From positions 66,777 through 130,776 of the forward strand of contig CAYSZV010000001.1 of NCBI GenBank assembly GCA_964435595.1: a stretch of DNA of 64,000 nucleotides, read 5' to 3'. Shown piece after piece: positions 57,511 to 64,000 of this stretch (position 1 is its first letter; each line of letters starts with the position of its first letter). The notes beneath the pieces are model-generated. The model had not been told where the DNA came from, did not search any database, and saw only the letters and a list, made by a program, of their open reading frames with translations. A program made the position numbers and the translations under genes. The DNA is from Izemoplasma sp964435595. GTDB lineage: Bacteria > Bacillota_I > Bacilli_A > Izemoplasmatales > Izemoplasmataceae.

Positions 57511-59538
57511 AAAAAAGCCCGTCTTCGGGCTTTTTATAATTTTGATAAATTCGATCATTTTAACAGCAATTTCAGGATTGAATTGTTGTCCTTTTCCACG
57601 TTCCAATTCAGAAATGATTTTTTCTTCTGTTAACGCTTTTCTATAAACACGATCTTTTGCCATCGCATCAACGGCATCACATATGTGTAATATTCTAGAA
57701 TGATAGGGGATCGATTCTCCTTTTAATCCTTCAGGATACCCTTTTCCATTCCACCACTCATGATGATGTAAAACTACATCAGCAATCTTGGATAAACTCT
57801 GTGATCGTGATAAGATCCTATGTCCGTTTTCTGGATGTTTTTTTACTTGTTCAAACTCATCATCAGTTAATCTTCTGCTCATATTCAATACATCTGCTGG
57901 AAGTCCAATTTTACCAATATCATGTACGATTCCAGCCCAGTATAACTCCCTTATCTCTTCATTAGGTAAACCCAAATATTTACCAAACTCAGCGCACAAA
58001 TCCGCCACTTCTTCACTATGTCCACCTGTATATAAATCATACAATTCAAGTGTACGAACCAAACTTAATACAATATCATCTTTCAATACATCTTTTTCAT
58101 TATTTAAAATACCAATTTTATAATAACTATTCATTAAATTTTGGAAAGACTTGAAATTATCAATATCTTTTTCATTAAAATCATATTCACTATTTTCATA
58201 TAAATCAAAACTCATACCTGCATATTTATTTTCTCCAATATTAACTGTAAATCGGATTGACTTTTGAAGACTTCCATACTTTGTTATAAAATCTTCTGTT
58301 TTGTCATCATTTGCAAGTACTTTTTCATAATCTGTAGTCGTTACAATATCAGGCTCTGTCAGTTTCCACACAAATTCGGATGCCAAAAACTTCAAACTGT
58401 TTAGATGCTTCATGTCATATTCCTTTACTGCGACAAATTCAACATAATCCCCCTTGATTGTGTTACAACTAGCACGATCAAATTTTGGATATATTTCACA
58501 TGCAATCTCAAACATATTTTTCAAGTACTCTCTTCCAAACCCTTGATCCTCATCTGGCATGCTATTTTCAATCTTAACAAGATCATTTGTTGAAAAAATA
58601 ATTTTTTCTAAACTGTCTTTTGCACTTTTCATCTGATTAAAGCTATTTTCTCTTTCTAATAAAATCATTTTTATGATACTAGCTATACTAGAAGCAATAA
58701 TTAAAAATAAACTTATTCTAATACCCTCATAAAGTATATCATCCCCTGCATAACTATTATAATGCAATAAGTTAAAAGCCAATAGAAACATGACATTCAT
58801 AAATCCAATCATTCTGAACGAGAATACAAAACCACTAATTACATACATTAATATTATAAAAACTTGGAATGTACCAAACGTAAGGAAATCATGTCCGAAC
58901 TGACCAAAAATAAAGACTAACAGTGCTCCATAAATTACAAGAAACATAATCCCTTGGAAAATATGGGATTTTTTCCTGTCAAAAATAGGATTATCATGGT
59001 AATAGTGATTGAGAATCAAACTACCAAACACAATGATTCCCATTGAATCCCCAATAACAAAGTACAAGTAAGTATTAAGAATATTTATTCCTTCATCAAT
59101 ATGTAGGTATAGTGTTAGCGTCCCAATTATAGCTCCAAATGTTGCAGAAGCGATTATAGACAATACAAATTTATTAGATTCTGTCGAAGAAAATGCATTA
59201 TCGACTTTATATTCCATTCTAGACATTACAAAATTAAAAACGACTGCTTCAATGAATAGCATAACAAGAAGGAATATAGCTATTGTAAAACTCTGTAAAA
59301 TCGATTCTTCAACAGCAAATATTCGATAAATAAACTGCGTTAAAAACACTGCTGAAAACAACCCGACTGCAATACGATTTTTCAAAACATAATACAAGCC
59401 AACTGTCATACCCGCTGCAGGAAAAAATATAGACGCCGATCCACTTACCTGCGAAAAAGAGAGACCCAAAAGGACTCCGTTTGCCACGATAAAGAACACC
59501 AAAAAATTAAGTTGCAAATTCTTTATTTTCTTAAACAT
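57388..59538 (-). CDS. Membrane HD-GYP c-di-GMP phosphodiesterase with read-through tail
   Basis: A 716-residue protein. N-terminus is a membrane region of about eight segments (MASE1-like; FFPAAGMTVGLYYVLKNRI pattern) to about 280, then a coiled linker (ERENSFNQMKSAKDSLEKII), a GAF-like domain (about 320-480) and the HD-GYP domain from about 490 (HSEEVADLC, GIVHDIGKIG, HHHEWWNGKGYPEGLKGE, DAVDAMAKDR). It should hydrolyse c-di-GMP. The domain ends about residue 668; the next 48 residues run through the terminator hairpin and into the antisense of the panE-like gene, so the native stop seems lost. Own promoter at 59580. Tail function is doubtful. Confidence 0.88.
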   Translation of the reverse strand: MFKKIKNLQLNFLVFFIVANGVLLGLSFSQVSGSASIFFPAAGMTVGLYYVLKNRIAVGLFSAVFLTQFIYRIFAVEESILQSFTIAIFLLVMLFIEAVVFNFVMSRMEYKVDNAFSSTESNKFVLSIIASATFGAIIGTLTLYLHIDEGINILNTYLYFVIGDSMGIIVFGSLILNHYYHDNPIFDRKKSHIFQGIMFLVIYGALLVFIFGQFGHDFLTFGTFQVFIILMYVISGFVFSFRMIGFMNVMFLLAFNLLHYNSYAGDDILYEGIRISLFLIIASSIASIIKMILLERENSFNQMKSAKDSLEKIIFSTNDLVKIENSMPDEDQGFGREYLKNMFEIACEIYPKFDRASCNTIKGDYVEFVAVKEYDMKHLNSLKFLASEFVWKLTEPDIVTTTDYEKVLANDDKTEDFITKYGSLQKSIRFTVNIGENKYAGMSFDLYENSEYDFNEKDIDNFKSFQNLMNSYYKIGILNNEKDVLKDDIVLSLVRTLELYDLYTGGHSEEVADLCAEFGKYLGLPNEEIRELYWAGIVHDIGKIGLPADVLNMSRRLTDDEFEQVKKHPENGHRILSRSQSLSKIADVVLHHHEWWNGKGYPEGLKGESIPYHSRILHICDAVDAMAKDRVYRKALTEEKIISELERGKGQQFNPEIAVKMIEFIKIIKSPKTGFFLLKISQVIPTRHEFFIFNSFNNFNNRIIYWCIYVYIIPRF
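57511..57537 (+). terminator. Strong intrinsic terminator after the panE-like gene
   Basis: AAAAAAGCCCG/CGGGCTTTTT with a TCTT loop and flanking A and T runs; the GC-rich stem could work in both directions. It lies within the C-terminal frame of the HD-GYP gene on the minus strand. Confidence 0.9.
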
Positions 59539-59579
59539 ACAACCACCCGTCTCTATTTCACTCTCTTATAATAGGTATA

Positions 59580-59607
59580 ATTATACACTTTTCACAACAT
59601 ATGTAAA
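59580..59607 (-). promoter_or_regulatory. Promoter of the HD-GYP gene
   Basis: On the minus strand TTTACA, 16-base spacer, TATAAT, followed by a 40-base leader with GGTGG before the ATG. Confidence 0.75.
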
Positions 59608-59626
59608 CAATATGACGCATCTGTTT

Positions 59627-59950
59627 CTATATTGAGTACTTCTTATAATACTTTATAAATGATAAATAGTCCTTTTCTTGCTCAAATATTAGATTGAATT
59701 CTTTTCCTTTAATAATAGCTTTAAATTGCTGTTTGTTTTGATTCATCTCAATAACTTCGATGTTCAAAAAGAAATCTCCGACATAATCAATATATTGATC
59801 ATAGAAATAAACAAATAATCTTTTATTTGAAAGAACAACAAGATGTTCTTCGCAAATATAATGATTAATTGGGACTTCATCTTCGGGAAAAAACTTTCTT
59901 AATTGGTAAGCAAATGTTCTAGCAGCTTTTTTTAAATATTCTAAATCCAT
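59627..59950 (-). CDS. Unknown 107-residue protein between the c-di-GMP enzymes
   Basis: A soluble, charged protein with an N-terminal helix (MDLEYLKKAARTFAYQLRKFF) and a beta-rich remainder ending in a tyrosine-rich helix (YLSFIKYYKKYSI). No family recognised. AAAGGTGAAATT precedes the ATG. It lies in the same direction as the GGDEF gene upstream and the HD-GYP gene downstream, with gaps of 120 and 88 bases, so it may be co-transcribed with the cyclase; a role as a c-di-GMP effector is only a guess from position. Confidence 0.7.
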   Translation of the reverse strand: MDLEYLKKAARTFAYQLRKFFPEDEVPINHYICEEHLVVLSNKRLFVYFYDQYIDYVGDFFLNIEVIEMNQNKQQFKAIIKGKEFNLIFEQEKDYLSFIKYYKKYSI

Positions 59951-60070
59951 AATTTCACCTTTTTTTACAATTAGAAATAGACATTATTCTTAATACTGAT
60001 TTGATATAAAAAATAAGTTTTATTTCCAATAAATTAGTATTTTAGAGCATATGCATAAGTAAATGACAAA

Positions 60071-61201
60071 TTATTTTCCATCTGAGTTTCGACGTTTCAG
60101 ATGTTTATTGTTATGCTTATATGCATACATTTCTTTATCAACAAATGCATATATTTGATCGACTGTAATATTGGTCGGATTAGTGAATGCCCCAAAGCTA
60201 AAAGTCAAGTCTACTAATAGAGGATTTTCAGTTGCTTTCAATTGTTTATAGATATCTTTTATGACCAAATCTATACTCTTGTCAGATTCAATTATCAACA
60301 TAAACTCATCTCCACCCAATCGTGAAGCAAAACATTTATCACAATCTATTTGTGATATAATTCTAGAAAATTCTTGTAATACAGTATCTCCTGCCAAATG
60401 TCCAAACGTATCATTAATTTGCTTAAATTTATCTAAGTCAATGAAAATGATATTAAACGTTTTTCCCAGTTCTAACAATTGATTCACATACTTTTCATAA
60501 CTACTCCTATTATATATATTTGTTAGGAAGTCTTTTTCTCCATTAGAAGATTCAACAAATATGTATACTACTAATATACCTAAAACAATTGAATTCCATG
60601 AAAAGAGTATATCAATGTGAAACCATTGTAAAACCATAGCTAAAAATGGTAACAAGAAGAAAATCATAAACATATAAGTGATTTTCTTATCTACTTTTTC
60701 TCTTTGTTTCAGTCCAATAACAACCATATAAATATACATGATTATCAAGGTAATATAATGTACAAAGATATAGTCTCCAGCACTATATACATTTGTTGTT
60801 TTATCAACAGAGAAATATATAGGATAAATCATATTAACGATCAACAAAACACTTGTCAAGATAGCAGGATACATATAGAACCAATATTTATAAATAATTT
60901 TGATATCTTTCTCGACATAATATCTAACATAGGATAGCATCAATGCGGCTATCAATGGCCCATAAAGAAGAAGCAACATATTCGTTGTATACTCAAGGAA
61001 AAATGCTCCATAAAATTGTTTTCCATCAAAAATCCATGTTAGTGGTTCTGTAATTACTGCTGCACCTGTCAATATAATTAGTATTAGAAGCAGCTTTCTG
61101 CTAAAAGTCTCTACAGTTACTCGAATATTTACGACAATATAAAGTAACACTATAATTGCAAATACAAAGATGTTCATCTGAAACTGAATGATATATTCCA
61201 T
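60071..61201 (-). CDS. Membrane diguanylate cyclase (GGDEF)
   Basis: A 376-residue protein: seven to eight transmembrane segments in residues 1-215 (resembling 7TM sensor modules), then a GGDEF domain (about 215-370) starting DFLTNIYNRSSYEKYVNQLL with FIDLDKFKQINDTFGHLAGD, ASRLGGDEFMLII at residues 292-303 and SFGAF. The active-site GGDEF is intact. The inhibitory I-site R-x-x-D, five residues before GGDEF, is not present (CDKC instead), so product inhibition may be absent. Start at ATG 61201 behind GAGGTGATTTT. An extended -10 (TGATATAAT) lies upstream. The membrane part suggests sensing of an external or membrane signal. Confidence 0.93.
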   Translation of the reverse strand: MEYIIQFQMNIFVFAIIVLLYIVVNIRVTVETFSRKLLLILIILTGAAVITEPLTWIFDGKQFYGAFFLEYTTNMLLLLYGPLIAALMLSYVRYYVEKDIKIIYKYWFYMYPAILTSVLLIVNMIYPIYFSVDKTTNVYSAGDYIFVHYITLIIMYIYMVVIGLKQREKVDKKITYMFMIFFLLPFLAMVLQWFHIDILFSWNSIVLGILVVYIFVESSNGEKDFLTNIYNRSSYEKYVNQLLELGKTFNIIFIDLDKFKQINDTFGHLAGDTVLQEFSRIISQIDCDKCFASRLGGDEFMLIIESDKSIDLVIKDIYKQLKATENPLLVDLTFSFGAFTNPTNITVDQIYAFVDKEMYAYKHNNKHLKRRNSDGK

Positions 61202-61241
61202 AAAATCACCTCAAAATTACCCTTTCATAGTCCTTAGTTTT

Positions 61242-61250
61242 ATTATATCA
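61242..61250 (-). promoter_or_regulatory. Extended -10 of the GGDEF gene
   Basis: On the minus strand TGATATAAT about 40 bases before the start codon; same extended -10 as at 13784 and 41901. Confidence 0.6.
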
Positions 61251-61290
61251 CGCGTATCTTCATATTTCCATTATCGATATATAGACTTTG

Positions 61291-61319
61291 TTGTATGCTG
61301 TCACAATGTAGGTTATAAT
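61291..61319 (+). promoter_or_regulatory. Promoter of the right-hand ABC operon
   Basis: TTGTAT, 17-base spacer, TATAAT; transcription would start near 61326, leaving a leader of about 117 bases. Confidence 0.75.
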
Positions 61320-61335
61320 AAAATAGAATAGTTTT

Positions 61336-61423
61336 GTAGAATTAACAAAAATACTATTGAACTTAGATTATTCAATAGACAGATTCTACTAAATTATAAA
61401 TCAGATAACCAACAAGAGTTATC
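61336..61423 (+). other. Structured 5' leader of the right-hand ABC operon
   Basis: An outer stem GTAGAAT/ATTCTAC (61336-61342 with 61383-61389) encloses an inner stem CTATTGAA/TTCAATAG (61354-61378), followed by GATAAC/GTTATC (61404-61423) just before the ribosome binding site. All arms are perfect complements. I do not recognise it as a known riboswitch. There is no T run, so it is not a terminator; translational control or RNA stability is possible. Confidence 0.6.
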
Positions 61424-61442
61424 GTTAGAAAGGATGTCAATT

Positions 61443-62315
61443 ATGAACGTTATCGAATTCAATAACCTAACAAAATATTACGGTGATGTTAAAGGTTGTA
61501 AAAACATTAATTTCAACGTGAAAGAAGGAGAAATTTTTGGTTTTATCGGACCTAACGGAGCTGGAAAAAGCACAACAATTAGAACAATGTTATCATTGAT
61601 ATATCCTACAAGTGGATCAGTAACTATATTTGGTAAAGATGCAATAGAATTCGGACCTGAAGTGCGTTCTGAAATTGGATATCTACCTTCTGAAATCTTC
61701 TATTATGACAAAATGAAAGTCGAAGAATTGTTGAAATATTCTGCTAGTTTTTATGATCGCGACTGTACAGAAAGAATGTATGAATTAGCTGAGATAATGG
61801 AACTTGATTTGAATCGAAAAATCCAAGATTTATCTTTGGGTAACAAGAAAAAAGTTGGTATTGTCCAAGGTCTATTACATAGTCCTAAATTAATTATTTT
61901 GGATGAACCTACTAGTGGTCTAGATCCATTGATGCAACAAAAATTTTTCCAATTAATTAAAGAAGAAAACTCAATGGGTGCAACTGTATTGTTTAGTTCA
62001 CATATCTTATCTGAAGTACAACAACTATGTGATCGAGTGGCAATAATAAAAGATGGAGAAATCATTAGCATTCAGAATATCAAATCTATGAAAGAAGATA
62101 CCTATAAAAAATTTACCTTTAATGGTGAAAACCTGAATGATGGGAAATTCAAAATAGAAGGTGTTTCTAACCTATCCCAAACAAATAGCCAAGTTACATT
62201 TTTCTTTAAAGGTGATGTAAACGAAATCATTAAAATAGCTGCCCAACTCAAGTTAAAAGACATCCTTGTTGAAGAGCCTACATTAGAAGAAATCTTTATG
62301 CATTATTACGAGTAG
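61443..62315 (+). CDS. ABC transporter ATPase, CcmA/NatA-like
   Basis: A 290-residue ATPase. Start at ATG 61443, 9 bases after GAAAGG; the ATG at 61434 touches that site. Walker A GPNGAGKSTTIRTML, Q-loop GYLPSEIFYYDKMKVEEL, signature LSLGNKKKVGIVQGLL (degenerate but usual in ABC-2 ATPases), Walker B LIILDEPTSGLDPLMQ, switch FSSHILSE. The C-terminal domain (EEPTLEEIFMHYYE) is typical. It is followed after 8 bases by the first of two permease genes. Confidence 0.94.
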   Translation: MNVIEFNNLTKYYGDVKGCKNINFNVKEGEIFGFIGPNGAGKSTTIRTMLSLIYPTSGSVTIFGKDAIEFGPEVRSEIGYLPSEIFYYDKMKVEELLKYSASFYDRDCTERMYELAEIMELDLNRKIQDLSLGNKKKVGIVQGLLHSPKLIILDEPTSGLDPLMQQKFFQLIKEENSMGATVLFSSHILSEVQQLCDRVAIIKDGEIISIQNIKSMKEDTYKKFTFNGENLNDGKFKIEGVSNLSQTNSQVTFFFKGDVNEIIKIAAQLKLKDILVEEPTLEEIFMHYYE

Positions 62316-62323
62316 GTGATTGT

Positions 62324-63121
62324 ATGAATATATATAAATTCGAACTTGGAATGCTAAAACGATCTATTCTTATTTGGTCATTAGCAATCCCTGCATTCTT
62401 TTTGTTTTATGTTTCCTTTTTCCCAATGATGTCTGGAGAAGATATGAACACAATTTTTGAGCAATTTCCAGAAGAATTTATGGCATTCTTTGGAATGAAT
62501 CCTGATTTGCCAGTAAGCAGTATATTGGGATATGTCTCTCTGACATATGGGATGATTCAGATTCCTATGGCAATTCAAGCCTCTAATTATGGATTTCATA
62601 TTTTAAGTATTGAAGAACGCGAATTAACCGCAGATTTCCTACTTACAAAACCAATCTCAAGAGTAAAAATTCTTGTAGCGAAATTCTTAGCTGCAATGAC
62701 AAGTCTAACAATTGTGAATTTCACAATATGTCTAGCAACAATTCTGGGTACTGCTTTATTCAGAGGAGGTCAAGTGGTAAATTGGACTGCTATATTGGTC
62801 TTACTATCTACTAATATCTTCTTCCAACTGTTCTTTATAAGTGTCGGTATGTTTATTAGTACTATTGTTAAGAAAATCCCTAGTGTATTAAGTTTATCAA
62901 TGGGACTTGGAATCGGATTATATATCGTATCTAGTTTGGGTACTATGTTGAGTTCTACAATATTCCACATCATTACACCTTACTCTCATTTTGCACCTGC
63001 ATATATATTGGTAGAAGGTACATATGATTGGAGTTTGGTATGGATTTCATTCTTGTTCATTATCCTTTCTCTAGTGGGAAGCTATTTCTTCTATACAAGA
63101 AGAAATATTGCTTCATTATAG
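62324..63121 (+). CDS. ABC-2 type permease 1
   Basis: A 265-residue membrane protein with six hydrophobic segments. N-terminus IYKFELGMLKRSILIWSLAI and the conserved SIEERELTADFLLTKPISRVKILVAKFLAA (cytoplasmic loop) are typical of ABC-2 permeases (NosY/YhaP-like). It has a relative in the next gene, with which it overlaps by a few bases upstream of that start. Together they likely form a heterodimeric exporter. Confidence 0.92.
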   Translation: MNIYKFELGMLKRSILIWSLAIPAFFLFYVSFFPMMSGEDMNTIFEQFPEEFMAFFGMNPDLPVSSILGYVSLTYGMIQIPMAIQASNYGFHILSIEERELTADFLLTKPISRVKILVAKFLAAMTSLTIVNFTICLATILGTALFRGGQVVNWTAILVLLSTNIFFQLFFISVGMFISTIVKKIPSVLSLSMGLGIGLYIVSSLGTMLSSTIFHIITPYSHFAPAYILVEGTYDWSLVWISFLFIILSLVGSYFFYTRRNIASL

Positions 63122-63131
63122 GAGGTATCTT

Positions 63132-63926
63132 ATGAATATAGTTATACAAGAATTAAAAGCGAACTTTCTCGCTCTCGTATTATGGTGTGTTTCCTTAATC
63201 ACACTTATATTTCTGGTTAGTTTTGAATTTGAAGTATTTCAAGGGAATACTGAAATACAAGAATTTATGGATTCTCCCTTGTTCCAACAATTCTACGCAG
63301 CACTCGGTGCTGGAAATGTTAGTATTATGACCCCAGAAGGATTCCTTAGCTTGTTATCAATATATATATATCTTCCACTTTCGATTCATGCAGGTTTATT
63401 AGGTGCAGGAATTATTTCAAAAGAAGAAAAAAATAAAACAGCTGAATATTTATTTACTTTGCCAATTTCTAGAATGGATGTGTTAATCCAAAAATTCTTT
63501 GCCGGATTCGTTTATATTTTGCTAGCCAATATATTTGTTCTAGGCTCAGCGATGGTTATCTTTGGCAGATTTGAAACATCAGATACCTACTATCAGTTCA
63601 TACGAAACCTAAGTATCGGAGTTTTTGTCACCCAACTAATCTTCTATGCAATCGGCGTTGGATTAGCAAGCACTTTGAGAGACTACAAAAAATCAGGTTC
63701 AATTACTGTCGGTGTATTATTAACAACATATATGTTTAGTGTTTTATCGAACATGGCTGAAGAATCTAACTTCTTACGTTTTTTTACTCCATTTAGATAT
63801 TTTGCAGCCCAAGAAATGGTAGAGAACGAATTTAGTCTTATCTATATCTTGTTGTCATTTGTTCTGATAGCACTCGGAACAAGTAGTTTATTCTATTTCT
63901 ATCCAAAGCGAGACTTATACATTTAA
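63132..63926 (+). CDS. ABC-2 type permease 2
   Basis: A 264-residue membrane protein. Start at ATG 63132, after AGGAGG; the frame is open to 63108 inside the previous gene. Six hydrophobic segments, with SKEEKNKTAEYLFTLPISRMDVLIQKFFAG in the cytoplasmic loop, matching the first permease. Third gene of the operon. The bases from 63927 to the end of the window hold no gene; I see only an AT-rich spacer with an imperfect palindrome (TGTC-AAGGA-GACA). Confidence 0.92.
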   Translation: MNIVIQELKANFLALVLWCVSLITLIFLVSFEFEVFQGNTEIQEFMDSPLFQQFYAALGAGNVSIMTPEGFLSLLSIYIYLPLSIHAGLLGAGIISKEEKNKTAEYLFTLPISRMDVLIQKFFAGFVYILLANIFVLGSAMVIFGRFETSDTYYQFIRNLSIGVFVTQLIFYAIGVGLASTLRDYKKSGSITVGVLLTTYMFSVLSNMAEESNFLRFFTPFRYFAAQEMVENEFSLIYILLSFVLIALGTSSLFYFYPKRDLYI

Positions 63927-64000
63927 TCATTAAAAAAGCCCAAATTGATACAACTACCTGTCAAGGAGACAATGTAATTAAAAACTAAGTTTTAATGTAT

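Noticed and set aside
63927..64000. Possible insertion-sequence end (TGTC-AAGGA-GACA palindrome and a TTAAAA/TTTTAA dyad) at the right edge
   Set aside because: No transposase frame is visible in the remaining bases and a short palindrome is not enough.

Overview
The window is AT-rich, densely coding DNA that uses UGA as a stop codon (for example in the ATGA overlaps at 22569 and 54651). It carries classical -10/-35 promoters, GGAGG-type ribosome binding sites and intrinsic terminators. The gene content (L box, c-di-GMP-I riboswitch, SipW-type signal peptidase, GuaD, YtrA-type GntR, anaerobic purine catabolism) suggests a fermentative, probably anaerobic low-GC Firmicutes/Mollicutes relative with the standard code. 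The lineage is an inference. I saw no rRNA, tRNA, CRISPR array or intact insertion sequence.

Left part (1-13.7 kb): an edge-truncated questin-oxidase-like gene; a small unknown protein; an operon pairing a B12-binding protein with a MacB-like ABC exporter; a GltD-like flavoprotein; GMP reductase; a DUF368 membrane protein (candidate polyprenyl-phosphate translocase); a split ChrA transporter; an amino-acid ABC transporter behind a lysine riboswitch, hence a probable lysine importer; a frameshifted GNAT gene; and a GH3 glycosidase.

Centre (13.9-34.1 kb): 19 tightly packed, often overlapping plus-strand genes form a purine-degradation locus. It encodes a MocA-like cofactor enzyme, two complete three-subunit molybdenum hydroxylases, XdhC, a small P-loop NTPase, a membrane protein of unknown role, hydantoinase, SsnA-like amidohydrolase, a PreA-like FMN/Fe-S reductase, adenine deaminase, two PLP enzymes, a YgeY-like hydrolase, a YgeW-like carbamoyltransferase and guanine deaminase. 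The layout fits deamination of adenine and guanine, hydroxylation, ring reduction and opening, and harvest of ammonia and carbamoyl groups. A perfect cre-like box lies between its promoter and first gene. Compared with the known E. coli/Firmicutes urate loci as I recall them, YgfK and YgeX seem to be replaced by other enzymes.

34.1-39.6 kb: a CotH-family lipoprotein, a domain-swapped GH3 enzyme and UppP. 39.6-41.8 kb: a c-di-GMP-I riboswitch precedes the first of two related secreted proteins, followed by an ER-type (SipW-like) signal peptidase whose start overlaps a 20-codon leader ORF. This resembles a TasA/SipW-type matrix-fibre locus. A diguanylate cyclase and an HD-GYP phosphodiesterase at 57.4-61.2 kb could set the signal it reads.

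Right part (41.9-64 kb): small membrane proteins, an FAD oxidoreductase, a methyltransferase, a P-loop protein, serine dehydratase, a YtrA-type GntR/ABC operon, a DUF2207 protein, a TetR-controlled ABC operon with a double palindromic operator, RlmN, a PanE-like reductase, the two c-di-GMP enzymes, and an ABC-2 transporter operon with an unusual structured leader.
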